NCBI RefSeq assembly: GCF_025399195.1
Contig: NW_026252116.1
Location: 217,370 to 281,369 of the forward strand
Source of the DNA: Umbelopsis ramanniana AG
Lineage: Eukaryota; Mucoromycota; Umbelopsidomycetes; Umbelopsidales; Umbelopsidaceae
Reading direction: 5' to 3'
DNA: 64,000 nucleotides
The position numbers and the translations under genes are program-made. The notes under the pieces are model-generated. The model made no database searches. It was not told the origin of the DNA and worked only from the letters and a program-made list of their open reading frames with translations. Below, one piece after another: positions 44,905-57,177 of the stretch (its first letter is position 1; every line of letters starts with the position of its first letter).

Positions 44905-46652
44905 AGCGAGTGTGGTTTAAAGGATAGGAATGGGGTAGGAGAGAGAGAAGTATGCTCGACTTTCGTCAATCGCCAACCTGTACAAATTAGCCCATTTGAA
45001 ACTCCATTAATCACTATGGTCACACAACTACAGACGTAATTTGGCGACATTGCACCCTTCATATATTTAATTTGGGCAAGTTCGTCGCTCAGTCCCTTTA
45101 CATACAAAGGAGGAATATTGCTTGTTGTGCTGAGAAGCTTAAAATTGTCAATAGGTACTCAATCAACGGTTTACAAGATTTGCAGGAGTTTGAACAGCAA
45201 AATTGAGTAACCAGTTGTGTAGCCATTGTGAAACCATTGACATTCTACGGTAGTCGTTTTGGTATGGAGATTACCCACAGATATAAAGTAAGTACTAGAA
45301 GTCAATGATAGTTAACTTATTATCCTGCTGCATAGTATCTAAAGAGCACTCAGAGAGATATTTTAAGGAGGGATAAGAGAGTAAGTAATTAACGGAGAAG
45401 TTGATGCATATACCACGCTTAGAACTACAGCACGAAGAAAACGGACTAGCCAAACAGACTAAAGGCCAAACTTTTTCCGGCTTTCTAATTTTTCTTTTTC
45501 TTTTAATTCTAGTAAATCCGGTATGTCTTTGAAGTCCTGTTTAACTTCGATAATAGTAAGTGAAACGCAGTATCCACATAAACTATCTTCCATCCCATCA
45601 ATACAGTCTATACCTTGTGCTATAGTAGAAAAGCCTAACACTTGCACTTGATATGATAATCATAGTCTTGACTTAATCATCAGTTACAACAGCACGTCTA
45701 CACGTTACGATTTCACATTAAAGCCTATGCGATGTTCAATATACCAGCTGTTTCTTCGTAATCCTGCAAAGGGACTGTCTGGAACAAATGTATGAGATAT
45801 AACTTGCATAGAAAGGTCTGAAGGCTATCCTCACAAACATTTTACAAGGTAATCTCTCTGGAGGAATCATCGCTAGCACAATACAATGACAAGCATGAGG
45901 GCATCGCCTATGATTTCAGTATACTGATACTGCATCAACAACGACCAAAACTGGTTAAAAAAGCTTACGACAATCTTTGGTGTGGCCCAAAACTCATAAT
46001 GGCATCAGCGTGAATTTGAGCCAACTTTTAGCTACTGGTAACGCCTCTATTTTATGGTGGTACAACATACCCCCTTACAAGGCATTCAATGCTAGAGGTT
46101 TTCATGGTTTACAACCTCACATCTAGATGGAAGATTTCTACAAAGCCACATTGGAAATGCGTCAGGCTATAGTTGAAAAAGATCGCATGATAATATTTTA
46201 CTGCGCAGCCTTCATTGAGCAGCCATTACTGCTAATTTTTGAGCCATTTGGTGAATTGAGGGAATCCCAGGAAATTCCACACCCAGAACTTCCAAAAGGA
46301 GCTGGCACCCAATCAGCGACCATGTTTGACGGTACACACTTGGGGAAAACATGGACACAACGATCTTGAGAGCCTTTTCACTTGACTTCATACGCACCCG
46401 CATAAATTGGAGCGTGACCACCTCATATATTATATGGAATATTGTCATAAATTAGAGTGCGAAGCAATGGAATGATGTAATTTTTTTTGGTAAGAAGCAA
46501 GGGGACCGTTGTCACAATAACTTTTAGTATACTGTAGACTATAATTTTTGTACAAAGATATGTATCTATATGGTGTTTCATGGAAAAAGGAACATAACCC
46601 GCCTATCACTTCCTGTTCACCTTTCAAATGTTAGTGGCGTCAAATGGTTTTT
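44905..46652. other. Intergenic, 1.75 kb, no gene recognised
   Basis: Between the LysM start and the PITH-protein stop. Short frames at 45459-45647 (minus) and 46127-46369 (plus) lack recognisable family signals or good splice continuation. Possibly decayed coding DNA. Confidence 0.5.
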
Positions 46653-47718
46653 TCAGTCAATGGAGTAATGGAGCTTGTCTTCAGCCGCTGGATTCTTATG
46701 ATCCGCCGGGTTGGCACTCGCTTCATAGACTAGTATAAAACAACGTCCCCCGGTCAGCTTCGGTCCAGGTATTCTTTGTTGGTCACGCCGATTTACTTAC
46801 TGGTAATGATGGGATCGCGTTTTACCTGTGCTCATTAAATCAGTATTTAGTATCTTTCACCTCATCTCATGAATCGACAAAGACATCGATCTTACCTCGG
46901 ACCATTCCCCCTTAAAGCCCAAAAAGCGTACAATGGAAGTGTCTTCGCCATAATTCTCTGGGAAGAACAAGGTGATGTTGCGAACATTGCTAAACTTCGT
47001 ACTTCTATAATAGGCCATCCGCTAGTACCCTTGAGCAATATAAATCCAATATGCAAGTCGCTAAAACATACCTTGTGGTATATTCAACCACGTCGTCAGA
47101 GCCCCTGACCAGATCCCACTCCTGAACCGGTTGCATATCGGAAACGTCGTCGAAATCGATGCCGTCCCGGTTAGTATAACTGTCAAACGAGTATTTTGGT
47201 TGGAATAGAATTGAAATGTACAAGCTAAGCACCAAATTATGAAAACTTACACCTTCAATTTGGACGGAGCATAATCTCCATGTCCGCTTCGTAAGCATAT
47301 GGACCGCAATTTGACACTTCCAGTGAAACTAGGGAACCGAAAAGTTAATACAAGTGTAACCGACATTCAGCGTAACTGAAACTTGTCACAACGCGTGTTG
47401 ATGTCACATACGGAATAGTAATAAGCAGCTGCTCATCAGCATCACTTTCTACAAACTGAAGAGCTGTCAGTGTCATGCCATGTCGTACTAATCCGCCTCG
47501 CTTCGGCCGGCGTTGAAGTGGCGCATTACTGCACATACCTTGTCATTGTCCAGACGCTGATCCCATGGCTTGACAACACTCTTACCCGAATCAGGCTCAG
47601 CTTCGTTCAAACAACGAATATTGTCACGGTCTATACGAGAATAGAGCAAAGCTTGTTCTCCTGAACCTGGCAAGTCTTCATGCTCGTGTTCGCAATGATC
47701 ATCATGGCAGTGTGGCAT
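46653..47718 (-). CDS. PITH domain-containing protein (PITHD1-like)
   Basis: Seven exons: 47718-47539, 47455-47412, 47328-47251, 47179-47072, 47004-46896, 46825-46801 and 46729-46653, giving 206 aa. The N terminus MPHCHDDHCEHEHEDL is the His/Cys-rich start seen in PITHD1 orthologues. The PITH domain follows with FTGSVKLRSICLRSGHGDYA, PSKLKVYTNRDGIDFDD and SNVRNITLFFPENYGEDTSI. No thioredoxin domain is present, unlike TXNL1. PITH domains bind the proteasome 19S particle in TXNL1; PITHD1 has been linked to proteasomes too. A proteasome-associated role is inferred. Confidence 0.92.
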
Positions 47719-49225
47719 AATGGCAATGCTGGACTTCAAAAAAAAAAAACTGAACCAGTAAAAATTTCATGTTCATGCCCGTTTGCTCTGGAGGTCACCT
47801 GGACATTTACCGCTGCACCCCACCAATAAGCCTGGACAAAGAGGGTCGTATATGTTTGGATCATCATGGGATTACTCTTTCCACAAGGCTCCAACCTTTG
47901 TTTTACTGACCATCCCTACCTTACTCCCTGAACGATCAGCGAGGAACTCATTATTTCCTAAAACTCTTTGCCAATTGCTAAACATATGGCTATAATTGTA
48001 ACAAAGGGCCAAGAATAGCGCATATATGAAGTCAGCTCGCTTGATGGATATCCGCGTACCGCACATTTTTCATATTTGGGCAAGCCAACAACTTTGTTGA
48101 AATAGCATAACCCCCGATTCCGTCCAGATGAAATAAAAGAAATTTCTTCACCGCCAAGCTTCAACCTCATTTGGGTTTATTAACATCAGATATAATATGA
48201 AGTGTTTTTGTTTGGCTATGACCTTGACCACGCGTACCTTGTTGGCCAGGGACCAAGAAATTAAAGAAAACACTGCCAAAGGAAGAAAGAGCTGCATTTG
48301 GAGAAAATTTTTTTAGCAGGACTACCACTTCGTGGCTCTTCGTCTTTGCGTTACCAGCCATATTCGGAACGCGGAAAAGCCTCAATATGCACAGCTCGTC
48401 CATACAAGAGCAGCCGTAGCGATCGAAAAGATGGCTTGGACGAGACAACGACTCCTGGAAACATACTATCTAGATAGGGCAAGTGTTTCAGGCTCTTTAG
48501 CTGCATCCAACGGTACCATACACTCCTCAAAATCATGAATGATATTGACTTGAATACCCTTCGTAATGAATAGGCTACCAGACTATGTTTGTGCATAAGT
48601 TGTGCAAGAAATCGGTGGCCCATGGGCCATGTTCGCCATAACGACCGTTCGGTGTTACTTGCTTCAAAAGGTAACCTCATGAGGCAAATAGCTTAATTGG
48701 TCTGGGGCACCAAGTTATTGATTCCTTTACTGTCTTCTTGATGGCGAAAGCACTTATTTTTTTTGTGAACGAGCCTTCATAGCTTTCATTTAATTATCAT
48801 ATCCTGTCATATTACATTAATTGCATGGCCATCCGAAAAGAAAATTTACACCGAAAAGTATGGACCAGCTTACCCTACAAAGGACGAAATCTATACAAAG
48901 ACGCATGTATATTGAACAAATCAACCTTTGTGATTTTCGTATCACCACCATCCTTTTTATTTTTTTTATTTTACTTTACATGTTCACCACCTTCTAGCCA
49001 TCACATTTTAGTATAAAAATGCAACTGACTAGACGACTCTACCCACATCGTTTTTTTTTATCCTCACTTCTCTTTTTCGCTTGGTCTGGTACCATTCCCC
49101 TTCCACCACCTCTTCAGTGTCTTTTCTTTCAGCGTTGATCGCATCGCATAGTCTCAACCAGAGCCGGTCTCAACAAACACTATCGCTATTAAACCCAATT
49201 CATTCGAAATTTCATATACTATACC
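47719..49225. other. Intergenic, 1.5 kb, with possible decayed coding DNA
   Basis: Mostly without features. The minus strand between about 48360 and 48680 keeps a protein-like stretch: GIQVNIIHDFEECMVPLDAA, read in a frame that stops at about 48470. A further frame begins MAGNAKTKSHEVVVLL at 48361, vaguely like the start of mitochondrial bL33. Neither gives a complete gene. Confidence 0.4.
49012..49019 (+). promoter_or_regulatory. TATA box of 3D-domain gene
   Basis: TATAAAAA lies 207 bp upstream of the ATG at 49226, followed by a CT-rich transcription-start region (CCTCACTTCTCTTTTTCGC), the usual fungal arrangement. Confidence 0.55.
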
Positions 49226-50277
49226 ATGAAGTTCACACTGATTCTGGCCGCAGTTGCCACCACTTTTGGCCTTTTTGCCAATGCCGCTCCACTTGAAAAA
49301 AGGAGTGTCAAGAGCTGCTATACAGGTGGCAAAGCTGCCTTCACCCAGTAAGCGTCTGCCCTTGATTTAGCACTAGCCAAATACAAACTCCGCACCGCAC
49401 CATTTTAACCTTTTATTTGCTATTTCTTTTAGGTACTGGATCCCTAAAGAAGGAACTACTGATATGTTGAACAACGGAAAGATTGTACAATTGACCGGTT
49501 CCAAGAGCAAATCTCTCAAGACCACCTCTGGACATGTCATTGCAAAAGTTTCAACCACAACATATGAGGTTAGAATGAAATTTTTGGCAGCCCATTCATT
49601 GCATCGCAGTTTGAACCTGCATAGTAACCCTTTGTTCTCCTTTCTACACTTAGAAATGTCAAATGGAAGGAACCTGCTTGCTATCTGATGGTACCATGAT
49701 CAACTTGGATGAAGGCCAGAACACCTTTTTGGTAGTCAATACCAAACAGCATCCTTATGGCCTTGGCAGTTCCGACAGCATTAGCTTACACCCTTGGACA
49801 TCCATTGCTTCCAACGATATCAAGAAAGGCACCACTCTTTACATCAAGGAAATTGATGGCATCAAGCTTCCCAATGGCATGACCCACAATGGCTGTGTCC
49901 GTGTTGATGACGAAAGCTGGAGTTTCAATGGATGCCAATTGGATTGGTTCGTTCTGATGTACGAAACCTATGCTGACATTGCCAACAAAGTTGGCGAACA
50001 TGTCAAAGCAGTTGAGTCCAGCTGTAAAATCCTTGATTACGTCAACCAAAGTACCGAAAAATGGCTCGGTGGACCCGGTACCCTCGAAGCCCAATCTGGA
50101 AGCTCTCATTCCAGCTCAAGCAAAAAGACTACTAAGAAGTCCAGTAGCAAGCGCACTAGTACTAAGAAGTCCAGTGGCAAGAAGACCAGCAGTAAGAAGG
50201 GACATACCACTAAGAAGTCTAGTACCCGTCATCATCACAAACATCATCATCATAACAAACGCGCTGCATCAAAATAA
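49226..50277 (+). CDS. Secreted 3D-domain-like (double-psi barrel) protein with Lys/Ser/His-rich tail
   Basis: Three exons: 49226-49347, 49433-49568 and 49654-50277, giving 293 aa. A signal peptide (MKFTLILAAVATTFGLFANA) is followed by a Lys-Arg (PLEKR) pro-site. YWIPKEGTTDMLNNGK opens the domain. SIASNDIKKGTTLYIKEIDG and NGMTHNGCVRVDDESWSFNG, then CQLDWFV, match the 3D (Asp-Asp-Asp) region of MltA/YuiC-like double-psi barrels. Conserved Asp are in VDDE and QLDWF, and paired Cys suggest disulfides. The last ~70 residues are Ser/Lys repeats (TKKSSSKR, TKKSSGKK) ending in a His cluster (RHHHKHHHHNK). The fold acts on or binds wall glycans in bacteria; a wall-binding or metal-binding role here is inferred. 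Confidence 0.8.
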
Positions 50278-50589
50278 TCCCATTATTTGAGATTGTAGTA
50301 GCACAGTTTGGCAGATGTTTACCTGTTAGAGTTTAAACAGATTCATCATTCGCATGTTCACCGAGCGTAATCGTTTCTTTTCATAACGAAAGCGATATAT
50401 GGCCCATTGTCCTTCTTTATGGTCTCTAAGCAATATAAAATCATTTTGAGCTACAATTACTGTTTTTGAAAAAATGTGTAATATCATTAACGAATGCATT
50501 AATTTATGCCTACATGCTCTGATTTCGGGCACGAGTATAAACACAGAGTACATTTCAGAACAACTAGCGACATTGATCTCCAAATGATC
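50278..50589. other. Convergent 3' region
   Basis: 312 bp between the stops of the converging 3D-domain and GPCR genes. AT-rich; probable poly(A) sites only. Confidence 0.55.
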
Positions 50590-52641
50590 TTAGTAATGTG
50601 GTCTATCATCCATTCCCACAGCCTCCAGGTCTAATCCTTTACTGTCTATCGTATGGCAATCTTCCTCGCTATCGTCGTACGGATCGGGTGGACGAGCTGC
50701 ATGGTGTGCTGCAGCTGGACTGGGACGTATTCCGTTCAGGACATGATCTGGAAAATGTGGCACTTCATCATCTGTCGCTTCATCACTTTCGCTGATGGAA
50801 TACTTGTCTAACTGTTCCCTTAAATTTTCATGGCTTAGACCACTTGATTTGTCGCTGGTTGTCACTGAGGCAGCTTCACTGACGGGGGGAACGGTTAGTC
50901 CCTTATCGCCGGTCACTACAATGTCTGGTATTGACATGTCAGTTGTTGAGATACCGTTCATGTCCATTTGATGGATATCTTCTACAGTATCATATTAGTG
51001 AAATTTCCAACATTTGAAATATTGAGGATCAAATGCGCTTAATATTCAATAATAATCATATTACCTAGTGACCCGTCAACGGATGGAAGGTAAAACGTTG
51101 ACCCTGTCCGCACCTTTTCAAGAGAAGTCCCCTTCATATGGCTAAGATGACTAACACTCCGGCATATCCGCGGTCTTTCCTTCCACCTGAAGACTTTTGT
51201 TAATATCCAGTTCAGATATTTAGCTAGCCTTGGATGAGGATATGGAACCAGTCGGTCTACGGCTATTGAATCTGCAGATGTTTGCGTGGATAGACGGGTC
51301 CTCACATTTATGATTCTCATCGATTTGCGTCTCTGACCTGCAGTTGGTATCGAATTTTCGGTGTATTCATCTACGTAATGTGCATGAATCCATTCCAAGC
51401 AATCGCTTGTCGATTTTTTGACGGCTGGGTCAGAAAAGAAAATTATGGCGACGAATAAGCCTAATTTTTGAAGTGTTGAAATGTTATTGTTTGATAGTAG
51501 TTTACAACATTACTTGTTCCTTAAACAGTACCTGCACTTCCAATAATACATTGATCCAGAAGAAGCAAGACAAAATTCAAGTTTTTCTGTACCACGGCCA
51601 CCATGAAGTAAATAAATCCCCAGAGGTTGATAAAAATAAGGACTAGACATTCGGTTCAGCGTGAGTCAACGACGGACTGGGATCATATACCGCCATTACA
51701 ATCAACGAGGTTACCTGCTGGATATAGAAGGCATCTGAAAACGACTTTTTTAAACAGTATTACTTGATCATTCGAACTTCCACTCGGCGAGCCCTGTGTC
51801 GGTCGCTGATTTGGCTTCCACGAATTATTAGGACGACGTAGATCGCAGCCTTGGTGGACCCATCCTTTCTTCGAGTATAATACAATAATGGTACTTGTAA
51901 AAACAATAGAACTGATTACTATGACAAAAATGCTAAATGCGTAGCGATAGATCTTATTCGGCATATCAGTATCTGAGTTGCTGGTTTACACACATCGGTC
52001 AGTTGGACTTACAGAAGTAAATCGCAAAATGGCAGTGTCGGAATAATATATTAAAAACCTATTGGCCAATTGTCAATGACAATACATGGTATAAAAGGAT
52101 TGAAGGTATAATGAGGCTTACCAGCAGTTTGGGGTATCTGATTCAGGTAAGCTCCGTGTTGTGCGTAAGACGATAACGAGACCATTTATAAGTCCGACGA
52201 GGCAGCTGAAAATGTAGTAGCTATATTCAATCGGTCGTGAAGCTGGAATGCGGAACACCACGAGAAGCATAAGGTTGAAGCCGACAAACATGAGAAAAAG
52301 TGAGGCAGCCGTATCGCTCATAGTCAAAAAGAACTCAGCAGCAAGGCATGCTGTTCTATGAGAGCTGGAGAGGAAGACTACTACTGTTTGCCAGACAGAC
52401 AAAATTACCCCAGAAATATTGGCTGCAAATACCAATCTCAATGATATTCGATCCGCTAACGATGGTCGATATGCGTTCATAAGGCAGAACACCATAATGA
52501 CACATAATCCGGCCGCCAACGACGCCAAGTGGAAGATTGGCGGGAGCTACAACGATTCCACCAGTTAGTAAACATGACTGACATGTGAATCTGACATTTC
52601 CGAAATGAGATTACCGTCCACACAAGGCTGACGTGCGCCAT
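50590..52641 (-). CDS. Git3/cAMP-receptor-like G-protein-coupled receptor
   Basis: Seven exons: 52641-52615, 52546-52122, 52058-52013, 51952-51715, 51642-51532, 51460-51065 and 50981-50590, giving 544 aa. Seven hydrophobic segments are visible, beginning LASLAAGLCVIMVFCLM, including IFVIVISSIVFTSTIIVLY. The diagnostic FKKVVFRCLLYP and INLWGFIYFMVAVVQ of Git3-type fungal receptors follow. The cytosolic tail (about 190 residues) is Ser/Arg-rich then acidic. Git3/Gpr1 relatives sense glucose or other nutrients via Galpha and adenylate cyclase (established); ligand here unknown. The exon 4 acceptor (51953) was picked for frame and is less certain. Confidence 0.82.
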
Positions 52642-53228
52642 AGGAATGGAAGTTGAGTTACCGACGTTGAGCAGTGAAGTTATTTTGCAATGATGTTCAA
52701 CTAAGACAGTAAAAGATAAACGTTGCTACGGAAGATTTTCGAGATACTATGGATACATGTTTGTTTCAGTCTTTGAGACATAATGTCTGCATGAAATCTT
52801 CTTTTAGCAAATCAACTCTCGAAAAGCAGTGCTCGACGACGTGATTCAGCAGTTAAAATGGGGGGAAAATTCTTAATTCAGCAATACCAGTTTTCCCCTT
52901 TATTGCCTGACATGCTATTCGATCGTATTCAAGAGATTCTAGCCCATCGAGAGTCAATGCGCGTACAACGTTGGAGTTAACACTCCGATTGTTCCTTTTG
53001 TTTCTATGCCTAGAGTTATCGGTCCATCGGAATTCAGCCACGAGTGTCTGTCAAGGCCTGGTCCAATACGCTCAACGGACAACGATAAAATTGTCAACTT
53101 TATTACAAGAAATAATTGATCGTATTCAATCATAGAGAAAGACAGATGCCATCTTGTATGACCATTGAAAGAGAGAATATGGTCTTGCGCGACACTTTCA
53201 CATAAAACATCAGATCTGCTTTAAACAC
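52642..53228. other. Intergenic: GPCR promoter and 3' region of His-rich gene
   Basis: No gene recognised. It carries the GPCR upstream region and presumably the 3' UTR of the leftward-transcribed His-rich gene. Confidence 0.55.
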
Positions 53229-53876
53229 TTAATAATCCATAGAAGATGAATACTGATTTTGTGCTTGATTGTGGTGATGATGGTGATGATGATGATGATG
53301 CTGTTGTTGTGAGGCTACATTAGATGTCCATTCTTCATTTTCTAAAACTTCAGTATCCGCTTGATAGCCAGAGGATGGTGTAGGGATGTCAGTAGCGACA
53401 GGTTTTCGTGAATCTGCTGTAGACTGTGCTTGATATCCAGAGATGACGGCTTTTTCAAACGTGGGCGAAGACGAAGCATCACTGTCAACAGAATGAACCC
53501 CTCTATCGGACAAGCTTGAATTAATGATTTTTTGCGACCATCTTTCGGATTTGGCCAACGCAGATCTATTCGTTGAGTCTATAGGTGCATTTGAACCACT
53601 GTGAAAAGCAGTTGAATCACTGTCATCTCCAATAGTAGAAGCGTCTGCCTCAATCGCCGATTCGGAATCTAGTGCAAAGCCAGGGTTGAAATGCAATATA
53701 CCAGTTGAGGAATCTGTGCCAGCAGAGGAGATACGAGTGTTGACCGGTGGTCTTAAAGTTAATGGGTTGACAATCTGCCTGTCTCGTTGTTGCGAGCGAT
53801 CAGATTGCATTTGGCTGTAGGAAAGTGGTTTAGTGGCAAGTTTTCGGGGGGAAATGAGAAATGAAGGCAAGAACAT
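53229..53876 (-). CDS. Low-complexity protein with poly-His tract, function unknown
   Basis: A single uninterrupted frame of 215 aa. Ser, Asp, Ala and Thr dominate, and no domain is seen. ISGYQAQSTAD and SSGYQADTEVL form a short SGYQA repeat (about residues 145-172). A run of ten histidines near the C terminus is encoded by an ATG/GTG-type trinucleotide repeat on the plus strand (53270-53305). It may be a disordered regulator or a fragment of a longer gene with unrecognised exons. The start ATG at 53876 is the first in a long frame. Confidence 0.5.
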   Translation of the reverse strand: MFLPSFLISPRKLATKPLSYSQMQSDRSQQRDRQIVNPLTLRPPVNTRISSAGTDSSTGILHFNPGFALDSESAIEADASTIGDDSDSTAFHSGSNAPIDSTNRSALAKSERWSQKIINSSLSDRGVHSVDSDASSSPTFEKAVISGYQAQSTADSRKPVATDIPTPSSGYQADTEVLENEEWTSNVASQQQHHHHHHHHHHNQAQNQYSSSMDY

Positions 53877-54420
53877 TGAGCCTTAAAAGGGAAGTCATAT
53901 GGGAAAGTGCGATCGGCGTCTCAACATGCGTGGGTCTAAAAAAACCGAATTCCATAAGATTGCCCATATTTTCCTTCATTTAAACATATCGATATTTGAT
54001 CGATATAAGCTACAAAATTTTCGATTGCTCATGTCATTGATGTTATTGTATTTCAGCGGCGGGTATGAAAGCCATGATATCATAGGAATAGATTTTTCTT
54101 TTTTTACTTAAAATACACATAATGAGAAGAGTGGCTGAACATGGGCCAGTCTCTCATCCAAGTTGTTGGTCACATCGTTTTTCTTCAACTCCCTTTGAAA
54201 AAGATCTGTGAAACTAAAAGACTTCAATGAACGATTTCTGCTACTACGAAATAAGTCGTGTTGTAGATAAGTATATATCTATGTCGACGGTGGCATCCAT
54301 TCCGAAATGGGTTATGAGTATCTACTCACACATTATCATGATGCAGGCGTGATGATGCAGATATTTTCGCTAATTTTATTTCAGAAATATCTAACAAAAA
54401 GTAATTATGTCGATGTTGTA
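53877..54420. other. Intergenic, no gene recognised
   Basis: Contains the upstream region of the His-rich gene and the 3' end of ARP8. AT-rich, with no coding or RNA signals. Confidence 0.55.
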
Positions 54421-57177
54421 TTACCAAACGAACAGCATTCGGTCTCGAAGACATCGAACGCCAACTTCGTTCCACTCATTTTGTCCAATCCACATCTCAT
54501 TAGTGGACTCCAACTTGCTCAGCACGTAGGCTCCTTTCCATACGAGCAGTCGTGGATCTAACTCTCTTGGGGCTGGCAAAATTTCCACCTTATCGACGCC
54601 ATGCTTTCTAGCAAGCGATGTACTCAGAATGCTGCATGCGAAAGAATCAAATTAGAAATCATGAAAAAACAACGTCTAGTTCACTTTGATACTCTTCTTA
54701 CCAGTCTTCCAAAAGGCGATCCATATTGCCTATCTTTCCTCCACCTCCAACAAGAATGATGCTAGTGAAAAACTTCTTCAAGCGTTCTTCCGAGTTCGAA
54801 GAAGAGATCAAAATAGATTGAGCGATGGCAGTGTCAATAGGTGTAGGTATATAGGCATCTTCGACTTTTTCAGGGCTCATAGATGATTCTGAAGTAGCGG
54901 CATTACTCTGGGATGCGGTTATGTCTTCTGTTTCTGCTGGGGCAGGAGAATCGACGTGATCTGATGCAGCAGGTGTTGAAGGTGCAGTGGCAGGCTTCAC
55001 GCCTGGTGATAAGCCTGAAGGTAGAGGAGTAGACGGCTTGGATTTCACAGGTAATGTTAATGCAGTCGCCGGTTGTGTTTGCACCGCCGCAACCTAAGAG
55101 CAAGAAAAAAAAAAAATAATTACGCAAAGTTTCTTGTCATGATACATTACAATTCTGCTCTTTCTCACCCCTGTTTCATCTGCTATATCATCTATAACGT
55201 TCTCTGAGCTCCATTTTTGCGCAGTAATCGCTTTTCTCTCAGGATCCAGTATACCGGGGAAGATCAGGCACAGCGGCGCTAAGAATACTTCTTCATATAC
55301 CTTGCACTGGAATTTGCGAGTAGTCCTCTCTGGAACTCGAACAAAAAAGTCGTACACTTGGACACTAATTTCTGCTTCGTTCAGCGTGCACCATTTCTCT
55401 TTTAAGCCCTCGAATAATCTCCAGTTGTATGCAAGAGAAATATCCACGTTGGAGTAGGGAAACTTGTTTCGTTTCAAGAAAGAAGCGAATACCGTTGTAA
55501 TATCATCACCACCCATGGGAAGAGTAATTCTGATATGAATAAAACCTTTTAGTTCGAGGCACGCTTTCATCAAATGAGTTAGTCTTGTCATTATCGCCTT
55601 ACCTAGAATCAGGAATGCACAGCCCGTCTTCAACACAAGATACACTTGTCTTCTGAGCGCCAATATCTACAACACATGCCATGGAAGTACCTGCACCAAA
55701 CGTCGCACAGGTTGATTCTTGCTGCACACAAACTCCACGGAAGTTCATATAGCGTAGCATCATTGTCACAATCTCGGATATATGGTTCCTATTGTAAACA
55801 TCTGGTATAACCAAAATGGCATTGAAGTTCTGAATAGCAGGTCGGTTAGACTAAATCTCACTGAATTAATTTAGAGCAACCAAGGTTTTACAACTTACTC
55901 TGAAGTCAGCGTCCTCTATTTCTAGTTCTGATTGGATACTTTCAGTCCAGATAACTTGCAAATCACCAACTACTTCTTGAAGGGATGAATAATCAATGCT
56001 ATTAAGTTGTCCGTATTGCATAGGATAGAAAAGTCTATAGTCAGGGTTGGCATCCAGCGGCAAATTGAGAGCCTAAGAGACAAATGTTATCACCCGTGAT
56101 ACGTAAGCGAGAAAATATGTCTATTTCAATGCCTACCTTCTCTCCTACGAAATGTGCTGGTCGCTTTGCACTCGCACTAGGATCAGTCCATTCCACCTTA
56201 TATGGGTCGTTGTGATCAGGAATAATCTCTTGTACAGCTTGAGAGTTATAAGATATAACCTGTGCATTTGCATTGGGTACGGATCGTCTTTTAGCCTGCT
56301 TCATTCGATATTTGAGGGTGCCTTCTATAGCTTCCAAAGCAGCCATCTGCAAAGGTGTCATGCGTGTCTTATTTGTAGCCGCTTCTGTATCCTCAGCTGT
56401 GGCGTCCTTCATGTCAGTGTCGTTATCCAAGTCTTCCTCTGTTAGATCAAAGTCCATGGGAAGCATTTGACGAGGTTGACTCCTTTTTTTTTCTTTCGTT
56501 TTCATTCGTCGTGCTATGACATGAGGTACGGTTGTGGGGAATGCCTCCGATGCTCTACCAATTCTCAAGCTTCTTGACCCTGGATGTATTATAATGACAT
56601 CGGAACCCTCAGTCTCAGGCTACGTACGAAAAGGGGGAAAAGATAAAAGATTAGAAAATGGTGTTGAGATACTGTTCAGAAAAGTACAACGAAAACTTAC
56701 ATCTGGTAGGATGCTCTTCTCCCCAGCAAGGATTCCTTGAAGGTTCAAGCTATCGTTCTTTGCATATTGGCTAGTAATATTACGTGTTGGAAGTATGTTA
56801 AATCCTTTTACAGGAAAGTTGGTGTACTTGAATCTCGGTCGATTAGTTGGTTTCGTCTTCATAACGCGTTGTCGGGAAGGAGCTTTATGGTCTGTCTGAT
56901 CCACCACATTATGATGTTCAGCCGCCTGATCCGGTTCCACATCTGTTGAGATATCCATAGGATCATTCGGTTGTGATGGTGTATCTAAAGGTGCCTCTAA
57001 TTCTGTCGTTTTAATAGAATCTGTGTTTGCTGCATTATCAACTGAGCTGGCGTTGGTTGGCCTCTCTGGTTCGGGAGAGCCAGCCGTATCGCTTTGAGGG
57101 GAAGATGCTTGCTGCATCCAGGAGTATTGTTTTTTGGATAAACTCTTGAGGTAGCTGTCAGGCTGCTGCGTTGACAT
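54421..57177 (-). CDS. ARP8: Actin-related protein 8 (INO80 complex)
   Basis: Seven exons: 57177-56701, 56619-56137, 56072-55899, 55829-55603, 55529-55169, 55093-54702 and 54631-54421, giving 774 aa. A disordered N-terminal ~100 residues are followed by the actin fold. VIIIHPGSRSLRIGRASEAF and PHVIARR are ARP8-specific. VVDIGAQKTSVSCVEDGLCI is the phosphate-2 region, and IILVGGGGKIGNMDRLLED plus WKGAYVLSKLE close the fold. Insertions (Pro/Ala/Thr-rich, about 570-680) inflate its size as in other Arp8. ARP8 binds nucleosomes and nuclear actin in the INO80 remodeler. No sign of damage. Confidence 0.95.

Noticed and set aside
46127-46369. 80-codon plus-strand frame near 46.2 kb
   Set aside because: No recognisable motif or splice partners; left as intergenic.
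48167-48448. Possible mitochondrial ribosomal protein bL33 gene (MAGNAKTKSHEVVV)
   Set aside because: Only the first few residues resemble bL33; the rest does not fit and no intron rescues it.
53270-53305. CRISPR-like or satellite repeat
   Set aside because: It is a simple trinucleotide tract encoding poly-His, without spacers.
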